NCBI GenBank assembly: GCA_014058105.1
Contig: JACGCM010002082.1
Coordinates: forward strand, 248,001-312,000
Direction of reading: 5' to 3'
DNA: 64,000 bases
Origin: Kingdonia uniflora
Taxonomy: Eukaryota; Streptophyta; Magnoliopsida; Ranunculales; Circaeasteraceae
The notes beneath the pieces were generated by a model. It was not told the origin of the DNA, searched no databases, and saw only the letters and a list, made by a program, of their open reading frames with translations. Below, piece by piece: positions 12,760 through 24,350 of the stretch (the first letter of the stretch is position 1; every line of letters begins with the position of its first letter). Both the position numbers and the translations under genes were made by a program.

Positions 12760-13023
12760 AAATTATAAGCAAAAAAGCCTAAACCTATAAGAAGTTGCAG
12801 ATTGCTGCTCCCTAAACAAGGAGAAACAAAACTGTGTTGTGATGGTTCTTGTATTGGTAATCCTGGACATGCAAAATTGGGGGCTGTTTACAGAAAAGCT
12901 TTTAGTATTAGTACAAGCTACATAGCAGAGAAACATGCCATCTTGGATGGTACTCAAAAGGCTAATCAGGGGCACTCCAAAAGAATGGCACTCAGAGAGA
13001 CCAGATTTCCTCCAAATGATTGA
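12760..13023 (+). pseudogene. LINE RNase H domain fragment
   Basis: The plus-strand frame from about 12802 includes KLCCDGSCIGNPGHAKLGAV, matching the start of the plant LINE-type RNase H domain (xxDGSxxGNPGxxGxGxVxR). The similar segment of the LINE at 18452-18793 reads KLCCNGSALGSPGPSGIGVV. Downstream AEKHAILDG corresponds to the AExxAIxxG helix, with the stretch between shortened. No RT lies upstream. It is a dead fragment inside the 9602-15101 CACTA element. Confidence 0.65.
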
Positions 13024-14605
13024 AGACCCAATAATAATATATTTTAGTTTTATCAATTAATGTATTTTTTTCTCTTTCTTTTTGAGTCCCCTTGGGTAGC
13101 TAACTGATGCTCTAGTCCCCCCTCTTTGTAACCTTGGGTAGATACTGTAAACAACTAAGAAAGCACTACATAAAGACTCTTCTCCCATGCACAATCCCAA
13201 TATGTGTCAAGTTACCTCCAATTGAAATAATTTGATGCTTGAGTTGAAAACTTGAAACACCGTTGTCCTTGCTATCATTGGTATGATTCAAAAATAAAAA
13301 GGGGATCCCTCCTAATAGTTATGGCAGGGATTTCTAGAGTTTATGGACCCAAAAAAGAACACTAAAGTATAACTCTTTGCAATAGCAAAGAAAAATGATC
13401 AATTACCACATTATCAAAATATATAATCTAAAACGCTAACAATCAACATTTTAGTAAAATATAGCACCAATTCATGCAAATATACAATCAGAGGACAATT
13501 TAGCCAACTACAGTTAGAGGACAATTTAGAGATCAAACTATAATTTATAGATCAAATTACAATCAAAGTTTCTAAATACCCAAAGTATTTGGAAACCAAA
13601 AAAACCAAATCATAAATACCTTGATTTTAAATATTCAATTTGATAAGTGAGGTCCAGACTACAATTAAGTTCACAGAACTACAATTAACCCATGAAAATT
13701 AATTAGAAATACAAAGCTAAAGAAATATGCTTTTATAGAGATTTAGAAAGTAGTCTTAAATCACCTTGATAAGCAATGTCCAGGGTTCAATCGAGTTCGT
13801 GGTACTTCAATCACCCAATAAAATTTAAAAATCAAACCTGCTACTCCTGTAACGAAAACACAAATTTGGTCTTTTGTCATTAATGAAAATGAAAAACAAA
13901 AAAACTTTTGAGATTGAAAAGAGATGAATTTGGGAGATAAATGTTTTCATAGCTTACCTCTAAGATTTAGAGATCAACCTTCAATAGGGGATGAGAGGGA
14001 AGAGATTAGGTTAAAGTTAGAAAAAATCCTAAGATTTAATAAAAGGGAAGAGGAGAGCTAAAATTAGAACTTTTCGTTTTCGCGGTATTTTTTCCACCCC
14101 TAAACTTAAACTTCTAGTAAACCGCAACACGGTAGGGAATGACTATTCTTCCCTAATTGTCTCCTCCTCATAGAATCACTAACAACAGTTATGGTTTTAA
14201 ACCATTTACAACCAAATTACATCTAAACCTGAAATTTTCCTTTCAAAAGTTAGTTCTTTTTGACAATTTCCCTAAAAGAAAGTAAAGAACAAAGATATCA
14301 AGATAGAAAAAACGATTCAAACTTACAAATTTTATCTCTCAAAGACAATTAAAAGTGCCTAAATCACTAAATTACTCAATTACCAGCTATCCCATTCCAA
14401 AATTTGCAACTTTTGATAGTTTCTGATTTATGGTTTGAAATTGGGGGCAAATAACAATCATGCCTTCACAAGAATAATTAAACACTAACACGATCATAAA
14501 AACCTAAATCAAACACAAATAATTCATAATTGTAACCCTTAATCTTCAAAATTAGTTCAAACTTACGAGATCAAATAGGTTGATTTCACCAATTTTGTTA
14601 ATCTT

Positions 14606-14735
14606 TTTTTTAAAGGCAAGCCGATTTTATATTGGGATCCGTAACCCAGAGTTTCCAACCCCATGGGGTAACGAACCCATGACTCCTCTCTTGGTGGAGG
14701 GTCACAATGATTCCCTATGGAGATGATGAAAGGAA
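14606..14735 (-). repeat. possible SINE fragment
   Basis: Read on the minus strand, this piece has a B-box-like GGGTTCGTTACCC and ends in an A-rich tail (eight T on the plus strand at about 14606-14613). No clear A box or target duplication is visible, so the assignment is weak. Confidence 0.25.
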
Positions 14736-15101
14736 CTAATTTGGAGTGGAGAGAGAGACGGAGAAGTTTATTTTGAGAGGAAATTTTTTTTGGAGGAGAA
14801 AGAGAGGAGAGTTTTCGAAGAGAAGGCGGAAATGTTCATGCCCATGCAAATGTTAAACTCACTCCCTATGGTCATTTGATTAGGGACGATCAGGTCTAGC
14901 AGTCCCTAAATTAATACAATTAGGGACCGCCAAATCCAATAGTCCTTAAACTTATACAATTATGGACAGAGTAATTTTTTTTGTCTCATAAGCTAAAATA
15001 TAAGAGACTGATTCAAAACCGGCCTAAATGTTTATTTATTTGAGACAAATTATACTTTGTCTCTAATACCTAGTCCCTAATAATCAGTTTTTTTTGTAGT
15101 G

Positions 15102-16660
15102 CTGCTTGATCAAATTCGAAGGGGGCCTTCAGAATGAAAGTCTTATTCCCTTTACATTGTAACCAAAATTGTTTCCTTATTTTCAAATCGTTCAGGTCCT
15201 TGCAAGCTTTAATACCATCCTTGGTTTTTCCTGTAGTCCCCATTATTGTTGCTATGACAATTGAAGCAAAGTTACTTTCCACATGCATTACACGGTACAG
15301 GTAGATACTGTATATATTAAATAAATTGGAATGCATACTTCAACATCTAATATATATTGATTATACCTAAGTATTCTCTTACATTCCAATAAGGCAAATC
15401 AAATAGAATTGTTTTCTTTGACCAAGGAGTCGGATCGTCATCTTTATTTGCAACTCTTTTTCTTTTTTCACCCACTTTTCCCCCTTATGTTACTAGCTTA
15501 TCAACTCTGCTTAATACTTCTAAACCAGTCAAGCATATTGGCGTTCTTCTATGTTCCTTAGACCCATTAAACTATGATTTTTGTTTCCTAAATGGGTGAT
15601 CACTTGGTAGTAATCTCCTAGTATCCATATAAACATGCTTACATCCATATTTTAACCTCTTGGAGGATATGTTTTCGCTTTAAATAGGGTACCCATACTT
15701 TCCTCCAGTTCTACAATTAGAGACATGGCCATATGCCAGAAAATCATTTATCGTCCATAATAAAATTGTTTTAATTGTAAGCATAGTCTTCTCATGAGCA
15801 TCACAAGTTAAGATACCATTATCCCACAAATCTTTCAATTCTACGACCAATGGTTAGAGGTAAACATCGATGTCTTTTCCTGGACCACTCTAACCAAATC
15901 TTTTCACATGCCTAAAGATGGTAGAAGATTATAGGGGACTATCATCACTGGCCTATAATTATATGAATTACTTTTATTGCCAAATGGGTTGAACCTGTTT
16001 GTAGCAAGTCCAAGGCGAAAATCCCGTGGGTCTTCCAAAAATTCAGGGTACCTAATATCTACTCCTTTCCAACACAAATAATCAATAGGATGACGCATGA
16101 TGCCATCATTTGATGCCCCTTTATGATGTCATTTCATACTCTCATCAATCCATGGAATGTTGTAAAAGAAAATAAAAAGACATAATGCCTATTTAGTTGG
16201 TCATGTTTATAAAATCAATATACAAGTTGCAAAGATTAACACTAACCTGTAAAAAAATTTCAACCTGTGTGCTAAGGGAAAATACTTCAAAACCTTTACT
16301 GGTACCTTTCTTGATTTTTTCCTCGCAAGGAACTCGGATGTTCATCTATTTACACCACATATGGGGCAGTTTTCTTTGGTCTTATGCTCCCTCCAATACA
16401 ATATATAGTTGTTCGGGCACGCATCAATATTCTCATAATCCATACCTAAACACTTTATCATCTTCTTAACAGCATACATACTTTTTGCAAAGTGCAACTT
16501 TTAGAAAAAAGTAATTTCAATAAAACCAACAACATTGTGAAGCCAGTATCAGACAATTGACAAGTTGATTTCAAACACATTAACTCAATTATTGCTGACA
16601 ACATTATATTTTCTGGTGAGCATGAAGGGTATAATGGACAAGAAGCATTATCCTTCAACT
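15102..16660 (-). pseudogene. TNP2 CACTA transposase, core part
   Basis: Minus-strand frames carry TNP2 signatures in order. At 16458-16658 there is YPSCSPENxMLSAIIEL with a following LLKLL block. At 16380-16450 a GMDYENIDACPNN-like block appears. At 15904-16098 come MRHPIDYLCWK, DPRDFRLGLAT and RPVMIVPYNLLP. At 15070-15336 come HVESNFASIVIATI and GKTKDGIKACKDLNDLKIRKQ. The TNP2 family cuts and joins CACTA ends. Gaps between the blocks may be introns (for example 16100-16190). The 3' part is displaced to 9312-9601 and 7250-7881 by insertions. There is no continuous frame, so the gene is dead. Confidence 0.8.
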
Positions 16661-16790
16661 TTTGATACCCGATTTGTTCCTCGTGGAATTCATCAAGACA
16701 TACATAAGACCCATTTTCTTGTACGCCTTCGTTAAGGTCTTCCGATTGAATATAACAGAATGCATCATAAACTAAATCAACTACTCTTGG

Positions 16791-17111
16791 TCACACAACA
16801 TCATCATGATGAATAATAAAAGGTTCATTAGGATTCTCAATGTGTGCATCAACAATTGGATCTTTGGACTTCCCGTGAAAATACCTTGTCGTATATGATT
16901 GATCTATACCATAAGTTATTAAATGAGTTCTTATTTCTTCAACTTCCCTTACCCCATTGACATTATGACATTTGTTACAGGGACAATATATTGTATTTCT
17001 TAAAATTTGTTTCACATATTCAATGAACGACCGAACGCCATTGAGAAAATCATAAGTCAATCTACTTGCTTTCATCCAATTCTTGTTCAAATTCGAAGAA
17101 GATGTGTTCAC
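16791..17111 (-). pseudogene. transposase-associated domain (N-terminus of CACTA TNP2 protein)
   Basis: A 106-codon minus-strand ORF contains NWMKASRLTYDFLNGV, FIEY, IYCPCNKCHN, and a later IRTHLITYGIDQSYTTRYFHG. This is the layout of the plant transposase-associated domain: an N-terminal WM helix, a CxCxxC zinc-binding motif, then HLxxxGF. That domain sits upstream of TNP2 in CACTA proteins, as it does here. This piece is intact as an ORF, but the following core is broken. The 5' terminus of the parent element was not found. Confidence 0.8.
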
Positions 17112-17760
17112 AAAACTTTAATATCTCTGGCAAAAAGAAAATAGTCCTAAAGTGAGAAAATAGAGAAATATCAAGTAACAAAAAGGTAAATCATAGCTCA
17201 ATGATCTATATCTCTTGAAAATATATGCATCTTCCAAGTGTATCCCAATTGATAGGCAAGTGAGGTATAGCCAACAATTCGAAATAACCGATACTACAAA
17301 AAGAAGGTTGATGGTAAACTTTGGCATACATACGTATAATCAAAAACTTTTTATGTTTTGATAATATTGACAATGGAACACGAAAAAGAAGTAAACTCAC
17401 TTGTGATATGTTTTATATGATTTGTTTTTACTTGAAAATATTTTGCACTACAATAATAACCATTTGAGCTTCAACTCCAACATCACATCACAATGATTAG
17501 ACAATATATCTTTTTATATTATAATAATAATTTGAAGACTAATATTAAGATACCCTAAGAAATGGTAGTTACTCAAATTAAACATAACATATAAGCAAAC
17601 CAAACCAAAAGCTGAATCAAAGATAAAGACAAGCGATTACTGGATGTTTTTTATAGCAAAAAGTTAAGATTTATATTTATATATGCTAAATCAGAAGGTA
17701 CAAGATACTTACAAACCGTGGACAACTATGCCCTTAAACGCTCAAAAAAAAGTTGAATCA
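17112..17760. other. no recognisable gene
   Basis: This stretch is AT-rich, with only short unassigned frames. A CACTACAATAATAACC at 17446 looks like a CACTA start on the plus strand, but no partner end or target duplication was found. Confidence 0.4.
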
Positions 17761-17767
17761 CGCCTCA

Positions 17768-17966
17768 GTTCGAATAGACTAAAAGTTTATTCGAATAGAT
17801 TTTTAGTCTATTCGAATAAACCATCTCAGCCTAAAATGTATTTGAACAGAGCAAGTTCTATTCGAATAAAATTACTCAATCAAGAGTGTATTTGAAGAAG
17901 AATAATTCTATTCGAATAAAATCACTCATGCAAGAGTGTATTCGAACAAGAAAAGTGTTATTCGAA
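17768..17966. repeat. cluster of TATTCGAATA-type palindromes
   Basis: The palindrome core TTCGAA occurs repeatedly, with spacing of roughly 10-60 bases. From about 17820 the copies sit in degenerate units of roughly 60 bp (TCTATTCGAATAAAATTACTCAATCAAGAGTGTATTTGAA). It resembles the TTCGAACG clusters in the LTRs at 11935, 46300, 51085 and 53550 but is not otherwise homologous. Its role is unknown. Confidence 0.6.
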
Positions 17967-18059
17967 TAAAATTGAAATTCGAGAATATGTCTTGATCAGC
18001 GAAATCTTAAGTACTCAGTATAAGGGTCTTCAATTCTTATTAGAAACTTTGGTATATCC

Positions 18060-19697
18060 TTAACCCATTCCTCAAAAGTTAGGTCAGCTCAGGAGCCTCT
18101 CTTAGCTGTGGTATTTGCCGAGAAATTTGCTTCTCTCCATGTTGAGTTGAAGCGAATTGATTGTATTGATTTGAATAGGTGCCTCCACTTGTTTCAGAAC
18201 TTCCAAGGTATCTTACTTGTAGTAAAAGCTTTGATGGTTGCCGAGGAGTCCGACACTATCCACAGAGTGTTCTAGCCTCATGTAGTACTTTTTCTACCCC
18301 ATCAACAATGGCTTGCACTTCTGCCATGTAGTTAGTGGTTGAACCACAGAGTGTTCCAGCCTCTATGTAGTGCTTTTTCTACCCCATCAACAATGGCTTG
18401 CATTTCTGCCATATAGTTAGTGGTTGAACCCACTGCTTTACTGAGCGTTCCCTAAACTTTGCCCTCCCAATCTTTATATACTACTCCAATCCCAGACGGT
18501 CCAGGGCTTCCCAATGCTGAACCGTTACAGCAGAGCTTAACCTCTCCGATGTTCAGCAGATTCCATTTGTAGCCGCGAATGGATGGAGTGTTCCCCATTT
18601 TACAGTTGACCGATAGCTCTATTACCGCCTGTAGTTTGAAGGTTGTGTTGTACATGTTATTTGAAGACAGTTTAGTATGGTTGGAATTGTCACCTAGAAC
18701 CTTATTTTGTATCTCTCTAATGGGAAGCTTCCTTTCGTCGAATCTAATTTTATTTCTTGAGTTCCAAAGCCATCGACAGATTGCGAACACCATAGTAATC
18801 CATAAGTCATTGAGGTACGAGCTATGCTTCTTGTATTTCTCCAGAGTATTTTTTCAGCCATCCGTACCCGAAATAGCATCAAGTTGGAAAGCATTAGTAG
18901 CCCAGCACCACAGCACTTTGGTCGTGGGGCATTCGAAGAATAGGTGGTCTTCCGTGTCGGCATTGCAACAGTAGTTAACGCACAGTAAGGCTATCTGTAT
19001 CCCTTTCCTCTGCACCTTCTCATCAGTGGGGATGATTTGGTTCATTAATCTTCACGCAAAGCCGCTTAGACTCGGATGTAAATACTTCCTCCATGTATAT
19101 CTCTACCACCAAGTTGTGTCTAATCGTTTCATGGTACATTCAAATGCATTTTTAACTGAGAAATCACCATGAACGTTTGGTTTCCAAATCTGAATATCCT
19201 TCACAATCGGGTTGCAAGGAATATTACTAATGTCTCTTCCCATAACCAAAAAGGCTAGAGAGATATCAAGAGGAAAGTTCCATCCATCAACATATATGAA
19301 ATGACTAACCTTACCTGTACATTTCTTCCATAGGTGGTGAGGGAGATCAATATGTTCTCGTAAAGGGATGTCTAAGGCTCAAGAGTTTCTCCGAAAGTCG
19401 ATCTTCGTACCCTCTCCGATTATCCATCTTATAAAAGGTTTGGTAATGCCTTCCGCATGTTTAATAGCCAGCCAGCCAGAAGATCATTTATGGTACTGAA
19501 TGCTTTCACCACTAGTAGTATGAAATTTAGCATGTAAGAGTTAAGCCCAAGTCTCTTATCTTTGAGTAAAATCCAATTCAGCTTGGATAGCATAACATTA
19601 TTCACCTTTCTCAAGCTTCGTATACCCAGACCTCCTTCATTGAATAGTTTACGCAGCTTTACCCATCTCAGAGTAATTCCCTTTCACTTTGTAGGGA
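18060..19697 (-). pseudogene. LINE ORF2 3' part: RT tail, zf-RVT and RNase H, decayed
   Basis: Reading down the minus strand, NEGGLGIRSLRKVNNVMLSK (about 19590-19650) is the conserved block after the LINE reverse transcriptase. The ORF at 18854-19045 has CCNADTEDHLFFECP.TKVLW, the zf-RVT domain. The ORF at 18452-18793 has WLWNSRNKIRFDE and then KLCCNGSALGSPGPSGIGVVY, the RNase H start. TNYMAEVQAIVDGV follows near 18315-18340. The frame has several stops and shifts. The 5' neighbour is at 34362-34600, separated by the Tat insertion. Confidence 0.8.
18261..18429. repeat. 84-bp tandem duplication within the LINE RNase H region
   Basis: CACAGAGTGTT.TAGCCTC to TTAGTGGTTGAAC occurs twice (from 18261 and from 18345) with a few differences. 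A period of 84 bp is 28 codons, so the duplicated MAEVQAIVDGVEKxLH stretch stays in frame. Confidence 0.8.
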
Positions 19698-19702
19698 CCC
19701 AG
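19698..19702. other. target-site duplication of Tat copy II (left)
   Basis: CCCAG directly before the 5' LTR is repeated directly after the 3' LTR at 34357-34361. It marks the insertion point in the LINE. Confidence 0.85.
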
Positions 19703-20304
19703 CGTAGGGACCTATCCCTCGAGCTATGGACACTCAATCTCATCTATATCTCGAGCTCCGGAAGACTCGATCTTATCTAGTACCAGAATCACGCATAAAC
19801 AAACACGTCACATACACGTCAACAGTTACACATCGATCACAAACTCAAGAAGAACGTGGGTCGTCCACAACAGATGTAAACATAAATAAGTCAACATACA
19901 CCTGTCTCCCACGAGCTAGCAGTTACACACTCAAATGCCCATGACTCCCACTTTCAGGAGAACGTTCTCAAGCACGATATCAAGTTGAGAGCAGGGTCTA
20001 TAAAAGGGCAGAGCTCCTAAGGAAACAGGACGGTCAACAGACAATTTGATATATACAATTATCTGATCTCTAGCTATCCTTTCTTAGATTAACTCTTGTA
20101 ATCAGATTCTCTATCTCTCTCAAGCAATAATACTACTTTAACAAAATCCTCCACTCAAGGTCGTGGTATTTTAACTACTTACAGGTTTTTCGCGCTAAAT
20201 CCCCTGTATCAATTGTTATCCCTTATTTAATTCTTTTCATAGTAGTTCTTGATGTAAGGATTGATTTCAAGCTATTTCGAGCTTTGCGAAATCTGGTCCC
20301 TACA
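19703..20304 (+). repeat. 5' LTR of Tat copy II (602 bp)
   Basis: It starts CGTAGGGACC (ancestral TG changed to CG) and ends GGTCCCTACA, which gives a near-perfect 10-bp terminal inverted repeat. It closely matches the LTR at 33753-34356 with scattered substitutions. A TATAAAAG box lies at 19999-20006, so transcription should start about 30 bases downstream. Confidence 0.9.
19999..20006 (+). promoter_or_regulatory. TATA box in 5' LTR
   Basis: TATAAAAG in the context GGGTCTATAAAAGGGCAG is conserved in both LTRs of this element (also at 34049-34056). It is the likely U3 promoter. Confidence 0.7.
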
Positions 20305-20326
20305 TTTGGCACAGTCTGTAGGAACG
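20305..20326 (+). other. primer-binding site
   Basis: TTTGGCACAGTCTGTAGGAA directly follows the LTR. It resembles the PBS form TTTGG.GCCGTCTGTGGGAA seen at 56285 in another Tat copy, with a few changes. Confidence 0.7.
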
Positions 20327-20388
20327 CACGGTTTTTCCACGTACTTAAGAGCCACGATAAATACTCATCAGCCAAGCAGTATTCAATT

Positions 20389-22186
20389 ATGGTTTAAACA
20401 CGTCAATCTTCGGGAGCTCAGCCTGAAAGTTCAAGGGGGCCTGATCGGGTTGCCAAACTTCAGGCGAGCTTAACTGCCGAAATAAAGAAGGGGAGTCAGC
20501 TAGAGCATCCGCTATTGGAAGATCGAGAGCTCCATGAGAAGGAGTCAGATCAAGAGCGTCAAGCTCGAGTTCTGGAGACAAAGAAACAAGAAGCTCAGAT
20601 GTTAGCTTTTCAAACAGCACTGAAAGCATTACAGAGCAGCCAACAACCACCAGCCCTGAGAGAACGCGAGACAATACCAACGACCTCAAGGGTTTCCGTT
20701 CACGAGAGGTTAGGGCCACATGAGGTACGCAGTACAGACATTTCCAGGATTCATTGTGAGGATCCACAAGCACCGATAGTCTCAATTCATTTGGGACAGG
20801 AGACGCAGACAGATATCAGCAGAGATCGCAGGCCTTCCAAGAAACCTGAGGAAGTCCTGCGACCTCCTTACCGAGCTCCGCTTCCTGAACATATGAGCGA
20901 GGAAACAGGTAACCACACTCCCAGACTCATACGTCCAGCGGTTCCAACAGTTCCGACAGTTCCAGCAGTTCCGGTAGTTCCAGGCAACTCCTATTCCTCA
21001 GCATTATATTTCTCAAGAGCTCATGGATCAGTGTATCAAGGAGATCATCGAAGTAACGGCTTTAGACGCGAAGGATGACTCGCATAAATTTCAAGGTAGT
21101 CCAATTGCTAAAGAATTATTTGATATGAATGTCTCAACAGGTTTTCATACACCAAAGATCATCAAATACAAAGGAACCGATCCTGGCCAGCACGTTCAAT
21201 AATTCTGCGATTCATTGGGTTTGTATTCTAATCTGAATCACATCTTTTGCCGGCTCTTCGCTACCAGTCTTCAGGACAAACCTCTCTATTGGTTCCAGTC
21301 TTTACCGAAAGGTTCGATTCATACCTTCGAGCAGTTACAGAAAATCTTTATCAAGGCTTATGCCCACAACAAAGACAAAGAAGAGAACTTATATTCTCTT
21401 ATAAGTCTCAAACAAGCACAAGGAGAAAACATCAAGGAGTTCTCCAAGAAGTTTCTCGAACTGGCTCGGAAGGTCGATAATATAGATCAGAAGACAGCCA
21501 TGTCCGCATTCACAAATGCTCTACAGTTCAATTGTAAAGCTAAAGAGTATTTCTTCCTGAAGAAGCCCAAGACTCTCGAAGACATGCTCGAGAAAATCAA
21601 CAATTACATCGATCTGGAGCGGATGATGCCCGAACCGAATAAACCCGTAAAGGTAGTCCACAAAACTAGAGTTCCTTCTACAAATTCTAGCAACAACCGC
21701 AACTCGAGAGATCAAGGCAATCCTAAATGAGCAAAGATAGAACCAGGAAAAGACAATAATCAGACGTCGCAGAAACCTTCCAGAATAGTCATACCAAAGT
21801 TGAATGCCAAGCTTTTCGTGATCTATCCTGTTCCCCAGAAAGATAAATGCTTCCATCCAGCTCGACCTCTTGATACAATAGCAGGTCGACCTTATTGCGA
21901 ATATCATAAGGTCAAGCACCACAGCACCGACAATTGCTATGGTTTGATGAAGCTCCTGGATATCATATTTAGGGATGGGAGGATGCCCGAATACATCATC
22001 GATCATCCCAACTATAAAGATGGGAGCTATCTGAAACAAGATGACGTGACTCAAGCAACAAAACAAGCAGAGGAGAGGCATCTATATCATCTCTACTGCA
22101 GTAATATGTTCGAGATCAATCAGGTTTCGAATTCCAACAGAATCAAGCGGAAGAAGTTGGGCGAGTGTTGTGACCTTGCCATCTAG
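20389..22186 (+). pseudogene. gag: gag polyprotein, broken
   Basis: The likely start ATG is at 20389; the third codon is TAA (20395-20397). The frame then stays open to 21078: a charged coil rich in Glu, Lys and Gln, then a Pro/Val repeat (VPTVPTVPAVPVVP). A frameshift near 21000 moves to the frame that carries the capsid-like region: LQDKPLYWFQSLPKGSIHTF at about 21270-21325 is the Retrotrans_gag core, followed by FSKKFLELARKVDN. This frame has stops at 21200 and 21728. YCEYHKVKHHSTDNC near 21895 is the zinc-finger-like CxxHxxxxHxxxxC motif of Tat gags. Gag would build the virus-like particle. Confidence 0.85.
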
Positions 22187-22700
22187 GACAAGGAAGCCAA
22201 GCTCCTCCCAGAGTCAAGCAGTCGTCGAAAGGGAATCTCCTTCGAAGACTGCGACACAGGACATGTGAAGTATCCTCATCATGACGCACTAGTAATTATG
22301 CCCAAAATGAGGAACTTCGTAATGCACACCATGATGGTGGACACAGGAAGTGGGATTGAGATCCTTTTCTAGAGCACGGTTGACCAGATGGGACTCTCAG
22401 ATCAGGTCGTTCAAAGCGAGACAAACATCAGTAGTGGGTCCAAAGAAGTACGAGTTGGGAAGATTACTCTCCCGATCACAGCAGGGACTACCACTATCGA
22501 CGTTATTTTTTACGTCATCAATGCCAAATTAAGGTATTTGGGGATACTAGGACGTTATTGGCTGCACAATATAGAGGCCATCCCGTCCGCGTTCCACCAA
22601 GTACTCCGCTTCAAACATAACAATGCTATTTACGAAATTAAAGGAAGTCAGAAACTCTCTCGGGCTTGCGAGAATACAGTCTCGTCACTCTCGACCAGAT
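22187..22700 (+). pseudogene. pro: retroviral-type aspartic protease, broken
   Basis: The same frame as gag continues into MVDTGSGIEILF. The catalytic D-T-G is at 22340-22348, and a TAG follows at 22370-22372. After it come GKITLPITAG and LGILGRYWLH, the usual flap and ILG-R-WL end of Ty3/gypsy proteases. The enzyme would process the polyprotein. A frameshift separates it from the RT frame that begins before 22762. Confidence 0.8.
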
Positions 22701-22761
22701 TGCTGCATAACAATCACAGAAGGCTGATCACCTCGATGATCAGTCTTCTTCAACCACGCCC

Positions 22762-24114
22762 GTGGAATATGTTCAGATCAATGGAGTTAACCGAGGTACT
22801 TATATTGGTACAAAATTAATTCAAACAGAAAAAGAAGCTCTTATTTCTTCCTTCCAATCTAACAAAGACATTTTCGCATGGAACTTCCAGGAAATGTCAG
22901 GCGCAGACCCCTCAAAGTCTTACCACACTTTAAATATCCGCAAAGGCGCCACGGCAGTTAAGCAGAAGCAGCGCAGGTTATCTCTAAGTCTTAGAGACGA
23001 GGTGAACAAGGAGATCGACAAATTTATCGAGGTCGGTTTCATTCGAGAAGCCAAGTACCCAGACTGGATTTCTAATATCGTTGTTGTTCCAAAGAAGAAT
23101 GGGAAGGTTCGGGTCTGCGTGGATTTTATAGATCTTAACAAACACACGCCAAAAGACAGTTTCCCTCTTCTGATCATTCATCAGATCTTCGACTCTATAG
23201 CAGGTTATGAACTCTTGTCCATGATGGACGCCGCTTCGGGGTACAATCAGATTCCACTCTTGGAAGCAGATCAAGAAAAGACTACATTTATTATAGAAAG
23301 AGGTCTCTACTGTTACAAGGTCATGCCATTCAGCCTTAAGAACGCTAGAGCCACTTACCAAAGGCTGGTCACAAGTATGTTCAAAGAACACTTGAGAGAA
23401 ACAGTCAAAGTTTATATTGACGACATGCTTTGCAAGAGCCTAAAAAAAGAAGATTACATCTCTCATCTCTCTACAGTATTCAGTATATTACGATTCTGCA
23501 GAATGAAGCTTAATCCCGAAAAATGCCAGTTTGGTGCTCACTCGGACAAGTTCTTGGGTCATCTTATCAGCAAGAAAGGGATAGAAGCAGATCCAAATCA
23601 AATTCGAGCTCTTCTGGACATGCCTTCACCATCAACAAAGAAGAATGTGCAAAAGCTCGCAGGAAAGATTGCAGCAATCAACATATTCGTATCCAAATCC
23701 TCAGACCGATGCAGATGGTTATTTATGCTACTCAAAGGTTCCACTCAGCGAGGCAAAGGGTCAAAGAACGAAGATATTAACTAGATACCAGAATGCGAAG
23801 CAGCATTTTAGGAACTCAAAACATACCTAGGTAGGGCACCAATCATGAGCACTCCGATTGGCAATGAGGAACTAATTATCTACGTCGCAGTTACAGATGC
23901 ATCTCTCAGCTCGGTTCTCATTCGGCTCAAAGGAAAAATTGAGAAACCGATCTTCTTCATAAGCAAAATACTTACTTCAGCGGAAACGAGGTACTCTAAA
24001 ATTGAAAGATTAGTTTTAACTCTCGTTCTCACCGCACAAAAGCTCAAACACTATTTTCATGCACATCCTGTCAAAGTCATGTCAAAACTACCCACTTCGG
24101 AAAGTATTGTCTAA
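22762..24114 (+). pseudogene. pol: reverse transcriptase and connection RNase H, broken
   Basis: The frame from 22762 to 23784 (340 codons) holds a nearly complete Ty3/gypsy RT: DIFAW, VVVPKKNGKVRVCVDF, DAASGYNQIP, and the catalytic YIDD at 23413-23424, then LNPEKCQFG and FLGHLIS. The usual YxDDML motif is intact. Stops at 23782 and shortly after precede the RNase H-like part (IYVAVTDASLSSVL, KPIFFISKILT, RYSKIERL at 23880-24010), which ends at 24112. RT copies the RNA; the connection domain links it to the second RNase H downstream. Confidence 0.88.
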
Positions 24115-24350
24115 GAAATAGAAATCCAGACGAATACAACAGTTGCCCGTCAGTTTGGGGTAGTACAAAATCAAATTCGAGCAGTGAATTTTAGAAAAGG
24201 GTCAAGAAGTTGTTGATTTCCTAGCAGACTTTCTAGTTTTCAGATCCTGATTGGGAAGAACATGATCCAGATCTCGCCGAAGATACAGGAGATGAGTTTC
24301 CACCCTCCAAATCTTTTGATGATCGAGCATCATGGATATCTCAAAAAGGG

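Larger units (their letters stand above)
9602..15101. mobile_element. complete non-autonomous CACTA element, 5.5 kb, TSD CTG
   Basis: The element starts CACTATAACAAAAAC and ends in the inverse of CACTACAAAAAAAACTGATT. It is flanked by CTG on both sides (9599-9601 and 15102-15104). Both subterminal regions are rich in AGGGAC / GAGAC motifs (9640-10060 and 14870-15090), which are probable transposase-binding repeats. It has inserted into another CACTA element's TNP2 gene. No transposase is encoded inside. It contains a solo copia LTR at 11896-12580 and a LINE RNase H fragment. I recognise no gene in 10056-11895 (one unassigned 67-codon frame at 10939-11142) or in 13024-14605. Confidence 0.85.

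Noticed and set aside
17446..17470. CACTACAATAATAACC as the start of another CACTA element
   Set aside because: No matching end or 3-bp duplication was found; the orientation does not fit the minus-strand TNP2 gene.
22920..23391. Minus-strand ORFs opposite RT
   Set aside because: They are shadows of the conserved RT frame on the other strand.
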